Source of the DNA: 55-13 sp964501275
Lineage (GTDB): Bacteria > Armatimonadota > Fimbriimonadia > Fimbriimonadales > Fimbriimonadaceae
Assembly (NCBI GenBank): GCA_964501275.1
Contig: CAZCSP010000007.1
Coordinates: forward strand, 1 to 64,000
DNA length: 64,000 nucleotides
Direction: 5' to 3'
Both the position numbers and the translations under genes were made by a program. Each line of letters begins with the position of its first letter. Positions within the stretch are counted from its first letter, which is position 1. The notes below the pieces were generated by a model. That model searched no databases. It was not told where the DNA came from and saw only the letters and a list, made by a program, of their open reading frames with translations. Positions 17,580 to 24,812 of the stretch are shown here, piece after piece.

Positions 17580-18143
17580 TTACTCCTCCGGGAAGCGGCC
17601 GTGGGTTTCTACGAACTTGACGACGTCACTCAGCCGGAAGCGGCGTTGACCACCCTGTGTGCGGTGGTGGGTGAGCCACTTGCGGTTGGTATAGCGACGG
17701 ACAGTGGCGGGGCAGACTCCGAGGAGGCGGCTGGTCTCTTCCAGGGTCAGTTCAGGATCGAGCAGGCGTTTGATGAGTTCTTCGCGGGACTCTTTGAATT
17801 CGCCGCGGTAGTAGTTGGCGGTTACCGAGTCGTCGAAGAAGCTGCAAAGGAATTCGATGTTTTTGGGAAGGGCTTCCCAGACCACTTGGAGTTGAGGGTC
17901 GATGGCTCTCTCGGTGGTGGCGGCTCGGGCGCGCCGGGGGCGGGGGGCGCTCATCACCGTCTTGCGGAACTTCGGCTTGGGCGCGGCGTCTTCGCCGGGG
18001 GCGGGTTCGCTGGAATCGATTCCTAGATACTCTTTGATAGTGGGAACGGTAACACTGGCGGCGGCATCTTTACCCTTCGCCTTCTTCGTATCCAGGAAAC
18101 CGTTCTCGATGTACTCTAGGGGATCAAATTCGTTTGTCTTCAA
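17580..18143 (-). CDS. DNA-binding protein with MerR/BldC-type helix-turn-helix
   Basis: About 187 residues from a TTG at 18143, chosen because ACGAGG lies 9 bases before it (an earlier TTG at 18194 adds 17 residues). The N-terminal half is charged and low-complexity. The C-terminal ~55 residues are a MerR/BldC-like winged helix: LTLEETSRLLGVCPATVRRY followed by a wing with GGQRRFRLSDVVKFV. Such proteins bind DNA at promoters; BldC-type ones act without a sensor domain. Its targets are unknown. Confidence 0.8.
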   Translation of the reverse strand: MKTNEFDPLEYIENGFLDTKKAKGKDAAASVTVPTIKEYLGIDSSEPAPGEDAAPKPKFRKTVMSAPRPRRARAATTERAIDPQLQVVWEALPKNIEFLCSFFDDSVTANYYRGEFKESREELIKRLLDPELTLEETSRLLGVCPATVRRYTNRKWLTHHRTQGGQRRFRLSDVVKFVETHGRFPEE

Positions 18144-18232
18144 ATCTATTAACCTCGTGGCCCGCTCAGAGTGTACTCGCTGGCAACACTCCAATCCCGC
18201 CCTCTAAGACGTAGTTTTAGCCCGGAAAGCCT

Positions 18233-19255
18233 CTACAAAATCAACATCGAATCCCCAAAGCTGAGAAACCGGTAACGATGCTGTGCCGCGTGGGCATAGG
18301 CCCTCATGATATTCGACCGGCCCGCCAACGCGCTGATCATCATGAGCATAGTGGTCTTGGGCATATGGAAATTGGTGAAGAGGCCGTCCACCATTTGCCA
18401 CTGGTAGCCGGGCCGGATGAAGATGCGGGTTCGTTTCTCGCCTGCCTCGACTCTCCGTTTCTCGGTAGCGAAGGACTCCAGGGTTCGGGCAGTAGTGGTG
18501 CCCACCGCGATGACTCTTCCCCGGCATCTCTCGATCTTTGCCGCGGTCTCCTCCGGGATTCGGCAGACTTCGCCGTGCATCTGGTGTTCTTCCAGATTCT
18601 CGACCATGACGGGACGGAAGGTGTCGAGGCTTACGTCGAGGGTGACGTGGGCCATCTGGATGCCCTTCTCGGAGAGGGCCTGGATGAGGTCGGAGGTGAA
18701 GTGGAGGCCCGCAGTGGGGGCGGCGGCGCTTCCTCCGGCGTGGGCATAGACCGTTTGGTACCGCTCGGGATCGGACAAGGCCTCATGGATGTAGGGCGGT
18801 AGCGGAACCTGGCCAAACTCGTGGAGGCGTTCTTGGAGATTGGGAGTGTCTTCAAAACGAATCTCTTTGACTGGTTCTTCCAAGTCTCTGGCCACTTCGG
18901 CGGTCAATCCTCCGGGGAATTCGATCTTGGCTCCCGGTTTCAGACGCTTGCCCGGCTTAACCAGGGCGGAAAACGTTCGGGGGGCGGTTTCTTGGAGGAG
19001 GAGGGCTTCGACAACTCCTCCGGTGGGCTTTTGTCCAAAGAGACGGAGGGCGGTGACTCGGGTGTCGTTCCAAACCAGGAGGTCGTCGGGGTGGAGGAGG
19101 CGCAGGATGTCGCGGAAGGTGCGGTCGTGAAGGGCGCCGGTCGTTTTGTCCAGGTGTAGAAGGCGGGAACTGGCTCGGTCTTCCAGAGGGGTCTGGGCGA
19201 TGAGGTCCTCGGGGAGGTGGTAGTCGTAGTCGCTCAGGTGGTCGTCCAGCATCAT
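18233..19255 (-). CDS. queA: S-adenosylmethionine:tRNA ribosyltransferase-isomerase
   Basis: Makes epoxyqueuosine in tRNA by transferring the ribosyl part of SAM to preQ1-modified tRNA. About 340 residues, normal for the family, with YDYHLPEDLIAQTP at the N-terminus, LVWNDTRVTALRLFG, AAPTAGLHFT, and the C-terminal NFHMPKTTMLMMISAL. I start at ATG 19255 (19252 also fits); the frame continues to 19312, but that part lies beside the inverted repeat at 19273. Other queuosine genes are not in the window. Confidence 0.95.
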   Translation of the reverse strand: MMLDDHLSDYDYHLPEDLIAQTPLEDRASSRLLHLDKTTGALHDRTFRDILRLLHPDDLLVWNDTRVTALRLFGQKPTGGVVEALLLQETAPRTFSALVKPGKRLKPGAKIEFPGGLTAEVARDLEEPVKEIRFEDTPNLQERLHEFGQVPLPPYIHEALSDPERYQTVYAHAGGSAAAPTAGLHFTSDLIQALSEKGIQMAHVTLDVSLDTFRPVMVENLEEHQMHGEVCRIPEETAAKIERCRGRVIAVGTTTARTLESFATEKRRVEAGEKRTRIFIRPGYQWQMVDGLFTNFHMPKTTMLMMISALAGRSNIMRAYAHAAQHRYRFLSFGDSMLIL

Positions 19256-19272
19256 GAAGAAACTCCCTCCCA

Positions 19273-19396
19273 CCGACGCGAAGCGTGCAGCCGTGGGCAG
19301 GGACCCACGCAACAGGGTTGTAGATTTTTGAGGGTTTGGAGACGAGCTACAAGTTGGCTCGCGGGTCCCTGTCCACGGCTACACGCTTCGCGTCGG
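19273..19396. repeat. Long inverted repeat between queA and the HAD-like gene
   Basis: Arms 19273-19309 and 19361-19396 pair over ~36 bases with three mismatches (CCGACGCGAAGCGTG against its complement, then GCAGGGACCC-type words). The loop is ~50 bases. It lies between the HAD-like gene and queA, both on the minus strand, and its arms could extrude a strong cruciform or RNA hairpin. Confidence 0.85.
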
Positions 19397-19409
19397 CGTT
19401 TCCCGATTG

Positions 19410-20111
19410 TCAGGTCCACCCGAACACTCCTTCTATCTCGCGCAAATCGTTGATCCATGGTTCGTCCGGTTGGTGGAGGCCACGGTCGATGAGGGTGGCT
19501 CTCATGCCGAAGTTGGTCGCACCCTGGTGGTCGTCCTCGGGATTATCGCCAACGTGGAGTACCTCGTTTGGCTCCACCCCAAAGTGGTCCGTCACCAACT
19601 GGAACATACGCGGATCGGGTTTCTCAAACCCTTCTTCTAAAGAAGCGACCACTAACTCAAATCGATCGTAGATGCCCATGCCTCGCAGGGATTTATGAAG
19701 TGAATAGTCCCAGTTGGAAAGCACTGCCACGCGGATGCCGAGTTGGTCGAGGCGATCCAGGGTGGGGATTACGTCTTCGTACAGTTTGAACAGGACCGAT
19801 GTGGGGCCAAAGCCGATCTCTTCGGAGACGTCTTGGAGGTCATTGGCCAACGCCGGGTCCAACCCGATCTGCCCCAGCCAGTCCTCACCCAGGCGAACCC
19901 ACCAGTCCAGGCAAAGGGCATGGTCTCGGGCCATGTTCACTCGCGTGTAGTCGGCCCGCCGATCCTGATACATCCGTTCATAGATCGACGGCCCTTCCAA
20001 CGGAATCTCCAACCCGATATGCGCACAGATATCCGCCACATACCGCCGTACCGACCAATCCACTTCCAGTAGGGTCTGAGCGCAGTCGAAGCTGACGACT
20101 TTGGGGAGCAT
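19410..20111 (-). CDS. HAD-superfamily hydrolase-like protein with altered motif I
   Basis: 233 residues from the ATG at 20111; the frame continues further upstream through repeats (to 20369) that I exclude. HAD motifs: motif I VVSFDCAQTLLE with nucleophile Asp9; motif II AVLSNWD; motif III lysine in EKPDPRMF; and motif IV HVGDNPEDD. In most phosphatases of this family motif I is DxDxT; here the second Asp is Ala11, so the proton donor is missing. It may have a changed reaction or none. Confidence 0.82.
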   Translation of the reverse strand: MLPKVVSFDCAQTLLEVDWSVRRYVADICAHIGLEIPLEGPSIYERMYQDRRADYTRVNMARDHALCLDWWVRLGEDWLGQIGLDPALANDLQDVSEEIGFGPTSVLFKLYEDVIPTLDRLDQLGIRVAVLSNWDYSLHKSLRGMGIYDRFELVVASLEEGFEKPDPRMFQLVTDHFGVEPNEVLHVGDNPEDDHQGATNFGMRATLIDRGLHQPDEPWINDLREIEGVFGWT

Positions 20112-20125
20112 GGGGAGATTATGGC

Positions 20126-20270
20126 TTTGGGCGCTGGGTGTTGGGTATTCGGGGTAATAGGACGTAGAGGACGTAGAGGACGTAGAGGACGTATTTGACT
20201 CATATGTCTTGTCTGTCCTAGCGTCCCAAACGTCCGATGCCGCAATATCCAACACCCAATGCCCAGTGCC
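20126..20270. repeat. Mirrored low-complexity repeat pair with 9-base tandem repeat
   Basis: The left arm (20126-20151, gctgggtgttgggtatt) faces its complement (20240-20270, aatatccaacacccaatgccc). Between them, 20161-20193 is a 9-base unit, GACGTAGAG, repeated 3.7 times. This is one of the mirrored GT/AC-rich family (E), also at 37711-37835, 40420-40758, 45982-46080, 56765-57000 and 63819-63960. No gene. Confidence 0.75.
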
Positions 20271-20398
20271 TAACACCGCAATGCCGTCTCCCCGCAACGC
20301 CGTTCCACCGTCCCCCGTATAGGGACATAGGCCCCAGATGGTTGGCGGAAATGGGCGGTCCATGTACAATTCCGCCTGACAACGAGGTTTTGCACAAG

Positions 20399-21106
20399 AT
20401 GATGAATTTCAAGAAGACCGGCTTTGGCATTTTGGTAGCGGCGCTCTCTGTAGCGGCGTTCGCGATTCAGGACGGCATCTCGCTTAAGCGGGCGGCCAAG
20501 ACAGGCGAGAGCCTCAAGTACCGCTTGAAGGCGGATGTCGACTTTCAGGGTATGGAAATTGCCCTTGCGATGACCGTCACCGAGAAAACCTCAAAGGTGG
20601 AATCCAACGGCAATTACGTCGTGGATTCCGTTCAATCGGAAGGCAAGATCTCCTTTGGTGGACAAGAGATGGATGCGCCCGAATCCAGTCAGTCCACAAC
20701 CTATAAAGCCACCGGTGAAGTCATCGAGATCAAAGCGGAGCAGGTTGACGCCAACGCCTATCGCACGGCCCACCTAACGGCCTTTATCTCGGCCGATAAG
20801 CCGGTGAAGGTTGGCGACACGTGGACCACCGAGATCAAGAAGGACGAAAAGACCGGGGCAGTGGATGCCAAAGGCACCTATAAGGTTGAGGCCGAAGAGA
20901 AGGTAGGCAACCATGAGTGCTTCAAAGTGAAGTACACAACCAAGGAAGTAGAGGGTGGCGAAGCTGCGGCCACTTGCGACGCCACGAGTTGGATCAGCAA
21001 GAAGGACGGCTCCATGGTGAAGAGCGAGGGCGTGTGGAAGAACGTTCCCTTCCCCGGCGCACCCGGCCCCATCGACGCAAAGTTCTCTTTGACCCGCGAA
21101 GGCTAA
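20399..21106 (+). CDS. Secreted protein of unknown function (paralogue of the protein at 42382)
   Basis: 235 residues; an N-terminal hydrophobic signal (GFGILVAALSVAAFA) and then a beta-rich domain. I recognise no enzyme motif. It shares layout and phrases with the protein encoded at 42382-43065: a SKVESNGNYVVD-like segment, ISFGGQEMD, KPVKVGDTWTTE (KPVAVGDKWTHE there) and KGTYKVE (KGTYQLL there). Both are probably outer-surface or periplasmic proteins. Start: two tandem ATGs at 20399/20402; I use the first. A strong terminator follows at 21128. Confidence 0.8.
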   Translation: MMNFKKTGFGILVAALSVAAFAIQDGISLKRAAKTGESLKYRLKADVDFQGMEIALAMTVTEKTSKVESNGNYVVDSVQSEGKISFGGQEMDAPESSQSTTYKATGEVIEIKAEQVDANAYRTAHLTAFISADKPVKVGDTWTTEIKKDEKTGAVDAKGTYKVEAEEKVGNHECFKVKYTTKEVEGGEAAATCDATSWISKKDGSMVKSEGVWKNVPFPGAPGPIDAKFSLTREG

Positions 21107-21127
21107 GCGGACTCCTTGATTGAGAAA

Positions 21128-21160
21128 GGCTGGCTTCCACTTGGAAGCCAGCCCTTTTTT
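21128..21160 (+). terminator. Rho-independent terminator
   Basis: GGCTGGCTTCC (21128-21138) pairs perfectly with GGAAGCCAGCC (21143-21153) around an ACTT loop, followed by CTTTTTT. It ends the transcript of the secreted-protein gene 22 bases upstream. Confidence 0.92.
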
Positions 21161-21184
21161 GTTTACCGGCTTGAACCTGGACTG

Positions 21185-21225
21185 CCCTGTATAGCGTGGA
21201 TTTTACAAATCCACGCTATACAGGG
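21185..21225. repeat. Perfect 19-base palindrome
   Basis: CCCTGTATAGCGTGGATTT (21185-21203) and its exact complement (21207-21225) around a TAC loop. It lies 65 bases upstream of the speE start and 25 bases beyond the terminator, so it could be in the speE leader or be a repeat element. No T run follows. Confidence 0.85.
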
Positions 21226-21289
21226 AGTTTTAGGTTCAAAACCAGACCAGTCCCGCCCTTCTCGCCCCGATCCTTCATAATAAGGAGTC

Positions 21290-22222
21290 GTGAGCCACAG
21301 CGACGCCACTGGAATCTTTATCAACGAAACCCACACCTCCGCCGCCATTTGGCAGTACCGCGTGGAGAAGATGATTCTGGAAGGGAAGACGAAGTACCAG
21401 ACCTACCAGATCGCCGACATTCCCCGATTCGGGCGGTCGCTGTTTTTGGACTACAACATCCAGACCAGCATCATGGACGAGTATGTGTTTCATGAGTGCA
21501 TGAGCCAGCCCGCGATGACCCTCCACCCCGACCCCAAGAAGGTGGTGGTCTGTGGCGGTGGCGAGGGGGCGACTTTGCGCGAGGCCCTGAAGCACAACAC
21601 CGTGGAAGAGGCGGTGATGGTGGACATCGACGAGGAGTTGGTGGATATGGTGAAGGTCCATATGCCGGAGTGGCACCAGGGGGCTTTCGACGATCCCCGC
21701 ACCACGCTCCTCCACACTGACGCCCGTCAGTGGCTGGTGGATCATAAGGGCGCAGGATTCGACGTCATCCTGAGCGATTTGCCGAACCCCCACGAAGACG
21801 GCCCCGGCCAGTTTCTGTTCACCAAAGAGTATTTCCAAATCGCCGCCGACGCCATGAGCGACGATGGCGTCTTCGCCATGCAGGCCGGCAGCGCCAACGA
21901 GAACTACCCCGACTGCATGATGAGCTGCGTGGAGACCCTGGAGAGCATGCGGGAGACGTTCCCGTATGTGGCGGGCTACTTCGGGATCGTCACCACCTTC
22001 TTCCAGCCCTGGGGCTTTGTCTTGGCGAGCAAGAAGTACGATCCCCTGGCCCTAACCCAAGAGGAGATTGCCAAGCGGTTTGCGGAGCGCGGCGTGGTGA
22101 ATCGCTACTACACACCCCGCTTCCACCAGGCGGTGTTCACGTTGCCGGACTACCTGTTGGAGGCTCAGAAGCGGAGCGGGCGCGTCCTGACCGACGCGGA
22201 GCCGTTTGTTTGGACGGCGTAG
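21290..22222 (+). CDS. speE: Polyamine aminopropyltransferase (spermidine-synthase family)
   Basis: Transfers an aminopropyl group from decarboxylated SAM to a diamine such as putrescine. 310 residues from a GTG at 21290 with TAAGGAG in front. The N-terminal part has DEYVFHECM; the Rossmann core has the nucleotide site GGGEGATLRE (89-98), DIDEELVDM (Asp112/Asp114) and the catalytic LSDLPNPHE (Asp163). Length is that of T. maritima-type synthases; the exact amine substrate is not decided by sequence alone. Confidence 0.93.
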   Translation: MSHSDATGIFINETHTSAAIWQYRVEKMILEGKTKYQTYQIADIPRFGRSLFLDYNIQTSIMDEYVFHECMSQPAMTLHPDPKKVVVCGGGEGATLREALKHNTVEEAVMVDIDEELVDMVKVHMPEWHQGAFDDPRTTLLHTDARQWLVDHKGAGFDVILSDLPNPHEDGPGQFLFTKEYFQIAADAMSDDGVFAMQAGSANENYPDCMMSCVETLESMRETFPYVAGYFGIVTTFFQPWGFVLASKKYDPLALTQEEIAKRFAERGVVNRYYTPRFHQAVFTLPDYLLEAQKRSGRVLTDAEPFVWTA

Positions 22223-22242
22223 GGGATGGGTTTTAGGTTTTT

Positions 22243-22462
22243 GGTTAAGCCAATTGCAAAGCCAAACCGTGCTTCAAGAGGAATCGGGCGAGGGAGGTTC
22301 CATTACCCTAGCCTCGGCGACGCTACGGCCTTGCTCTCACCGCTAAGAAACAAAGGAACAAAGAACCACAAAGGGAAAAGCCGCCGGGCTCAAACTCTTC
22401 TTTGCGTCCTTGGTTTCTTTGTTTCTTAGCGGTGAAAGAGCCCTCAACTAGTCTGCAATGGC
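22243..22462. repeat. Palindromic MITE-like element, copy 2 (family A)
   Basis: Same architecture as 6187-6416: outer arm near 22245 (gccaattgcaaagccaaac), facing ctagtctgcaatggccc near 22446-22462; inner arms 22335-22375 and 22397-22439. The block 22387-22442 matches 6333-6388 with two differences. One of these (cttTgcgg to cttAgcgg) is matched by A to T in the opposite arm (accgcAaag to accgcTaag). No gene lies inside. The region separates speE from the DUF433-like gene. Confidence 0.85.
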
Positions 22463-22487
22463 CCCACGTTTTGGGTTGAGACGCGCA

Positions 22488-22727
22488 TCAGCTTGCGAGG
22501 CGAAGGCCGAAGGTGCGACGGGCTTCGTTTTGTTCCCAGCGAATCACCGCTTCCGCCTGTTCACGAGTAACATCCGGCCAGCCATGTAAGAAGTCTTCTA
22601 AGGTTCCGCCATCCAGCGTGTCGATGAGGGCCTGAACGGGGACGCGGGTGCCTTTGAACCGTACAGCCCCGCTGATGATCGGGGGATTGCTGTCCAAAAC
22701 GTCTTGGGGTTCTTCAGGGATGTCCAT
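22488..22727 (-). CDS. DUF433-family small DNA-binding protein (VapB-like antitoxin type), orphan
   Basis: 79 residues from the ATG at 22727, with TAGGAGG ten bases ahead. The body, ISGAVRFKGTRVPVQALIDTL followed by WPDVTREQAEAVIRW, is the DUF433 pattern, a helix-turn-helix-containing fold often encoded beside PIN-like toxins. No partner toxin is seen on either side, so it may be an orphan regulator. Confidence 0.82.
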   Translation of the reverse strand: MDIPEEPQDVLDSNPPIISGAVRFKGTRVPVQALIDTLDGGTLEDFLHGWPDVTREQAEAVIRWEQNEARRTFGLRLAS

Positions 22728-22952
22728 CACATTTTGCCTCCTACCATCAAAATATGACGCCAACAGCAAGGTTTGAGCAGACCAGCCGGCAACGCCAACG
22801 AATCTAAACCTGTTAAGCCTAACAGAAGTTAGGCCCATTTTAGGAACGGATGGCATGGTTCATGCCGTCCTAGGAGTGCCATACTCTATAGGAGTGAAGC
22901 GTCAAGCCTCCAACGCGGGACTCGGCGACAAAGCTAGGAGAACTTATAAACA

Positions 22953-23264
22953 ATGATGTTTCGAAGACTCTACTGGGTAGTCGAAGAGGTCGAACAGACC
23001 GGACAATCCCAGGTGATCGGCGTCTACACGTCAATTCAAGATTTGATTAATCGCGGTCTCGGTTGCGTGGATACAGGCAACGACATCCGCCTGACCCTCA
23101 CCAAGTTGGACTCCACCAAGCCCCCCCTGGGCTGCTGGGCCTCCCCAAGGTTTGAAGAACTGGAGACGGATTTGGAGGAGTACATCCGCACGGATGAGTT
23201 CACCCAAGAGCAATGCAAAGCATTGGTCGACAGTCTGCACAAGCTCTATAAAGTGACGGTTTAG
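22953..23264 (+). CDS. Small conserved-looking protein of unknown function
   Basis: 103 residues, with a good start context (TAGGAGA before an ATG at 22953). No signal or membrane segment; it has a folded-looking acidic composition with two Cys (GLGCVDTG, PLGCWAS). I do not recognise a family. It is divergent from the DUF433-like gene and lies ahead of the exopolysaccharide locus, but is separated from it by ~195 bases. Confidence 0.6.
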   Translation: MMFRRLYWVVEEVEQTGQSQVIGVYTSIQDLINRGLGCVDTGNDIRLTLTKLDSTKPPLGCWASPRFEELETDLEEYIRTDEFTQEQCKALVDSLHKLYKVTV

Positions 23265-23429
23265 GGCTTTAGGTATTTCAATGCGTTAGGTCGGTCTGCC
23301 AAGACAGTCGATCGGTCCCAGCCACCTAACGCCAAATATCGAAGGCCTTCCTCCGTAGCTTTGTTCCACATTTCCCGGCCAAAAACTTACAGTGTTGTGT
23401 GAGGTTTTGGGGAATTCCAGCCGAAAACT

Positions 23430-23454
23430 CAATTGGGCGACTGCCGCCCAATTG
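23430..23454 (+). promoter_or_regulatory. Hairpin directly before the exopolysaccharide-export start codon
   Basis: CAATTGGGCG (23430-23439) pairs perfectly with CGCCCAATTG (23445-23454), and the ATG begins at 23459. There is no visible Shine-Dalgarno between. The stem could hide the start site in the RNA, or be a DNA operator for the exopolysaccharide operon. This is inference only. Confidence 0.5.
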
Positions 23455-23458
23455 AACT

Positions 23459-24808
23459 ATGAGTCTCTTACTGTCTGTCGTTCTATCGGCTTCCCTGCTG
23501 GTCCAGGCTCCATCCACCGCGCCTCTGCGTCTGAAAGCGGGAGATGTTCTCACCATTACGGCCCCCGAAACCTACGGCGGCGAGTTTTCGGTCATGGCCG
23601 ATGGCGCCATTTATGGGAAAGGTTTCGGGCGACTGAACGTTGCCGGACTGACCGTTTCTGATTCGGAGAAAGCTTTGCGGATCGCCCTGAAGCGGTTCGT
23701 CAAAGAGCAACAGGTCTTTCTGACTCTTCGAGCCCAGCGGCCCGATTTCGTTTTTCTGGTGGGCCAAACCCGCGGCCCCGCCCAGGGGCCAACACCTTGG
23801 CTGCCAGAGATCACCCTACGTCAAGTCCTCTCCCAAGCCGAACTCAGCGGGCCTTTGGATCAGCTTGAAGTCTCCCTGTTAAGGCAAGGACAGTCGGTCT
23901 ATCGTGAGACGGTGGAAGAGGCGATGAAGGATGGCGGAAGCGATCCTCGTTTGAACCCCAACGATATCGTTTCGATTCTGCCTTTGGAAAGGATTCGTGT
24001 TTGGGTAGGCGGCGCGGTCAAGAATCCGGGTGAAATTCGCCTCCGCCCTGGAAGCGACCTGAGCCGGGCCATCGCCACGGTCGGCGGGATTCAGTCTGGT
24101 GGGCAAGACGGTTTTGACGAGTTAGAAGTCGTCGTCCGGCGAGGTCCTCAAGTGACTCGTTACCCCACCCGCGACGTGGCGACGCTCCAAACCATCCCCA
24201 TCGAAGCCGGAGACGACATCTCAGTGGTCCTCCCCACTGGAACCCGTATCACGGTGACAGGCAAGGTGGTGAAACCCGGAGAGGTCTTGCTGAAAGGCGA
24301 CCAGAGCCTGCAAAAAGCCATCGCGATGGCGGGCGGCCCCAGCGCGGAAGGGACCCTGTCCTTGGTCCGAGTCATGCGGCAAGGCGAGATGTTCACCTTC
24401 GACATCAACAAGACGGACACTAAATTCGATTTACAACCCAACGACCTGGTGCTGGTCGAGCGAAACCAGCGCAGTTTCTACGTCTTGGGCGAGGTCGCCA
24501 AAGGCGGACGCTATCTCATGGATGACGATCGGGAGTACCGCGTCAGCGACGCCTTGGCCGCTGCGGGCGGCCTGGTCTCACGAGGCACCCTACGGCGTGT
24601 CTATCTGGCTCGCCCCGGAAGCGACGGGAAGGCGGTGGTCAAACAGTTCCACCTCGACGAATATCTGAAGGACGGCAAGTTGGAGAGCAACCCGATCCTC
24701 AAACCTGGCGACTGCCTGTTGTTTGGGCAGCCAAAGGGCGTCACCATCGCCGGAGCCACCCAAGTTTTGTCGTCCTTCGTTCTCTTCGAAACACTGGTGA
24801 GGGACTAA
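23459..24808 (+). CDS. Polysaccharide export protein with SLBB domains (Wza-like family)
   Basis: 449 residues. Hydrophobic signal at 1-20 but no lipobox cysteine, unlike classical Wza. Then a polysaccharide biosynthesis/export domain (LRLKAGDVLTITAP, ~23-95) and about three soluble-ligand-binding (SLBB) beta-grasp repeats (WVGGAVKNPGEIRL, VTGKVVKPGEVLL and YVLGEVAKGGRYL mark the strands). It would form an export channel or periplasmic ring for exopolysaccharide. First gene of the long plus-strand cluster to 36067, directly followed by the Wzz-like gene. It is likely regulated with them. Confidence 0.9.
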   Translation: MSLLLSVVLSASLLVQAPSTAPLRLKAGDVLTITAPETYGGEFSVMADGAIYGKGFGRLNVAGLTVSDSEKALRIALKRFVKEQQVFLTLRAQRPDFVFLVGQTRGPAQGPTPWLPEITLRQVLSQAELSGPLDQLEVSLLRQGQSVYRETVEEAMKDGGSDPRLNPNDIVSILPLERIRVWVGGAVKNPGEIRLRPGSDLSRAIATVGGIQSGGQDGFDELEVVVRRGPQVTRYPTRDVATLQTIPIEAGDDISVVLPTGTRITVTGKVVKPGEVLLKGDQSLQKAIAMAGGPSAEGTLSLVRVMRQGEMFTFDINKTDTKFDLQPNDLVLVERNQRSFYVLGEVAKGGRYLMDDDREYRVSDALAAAGGLVSRGTLRRVYLARPGSDGKAVVKQFHLDEYLKDGKLESNPILKPGDCLLFGQPKGVTIAGATQVLSSFVLFETLVRD

Positions 24809-24812
24809 CCGG

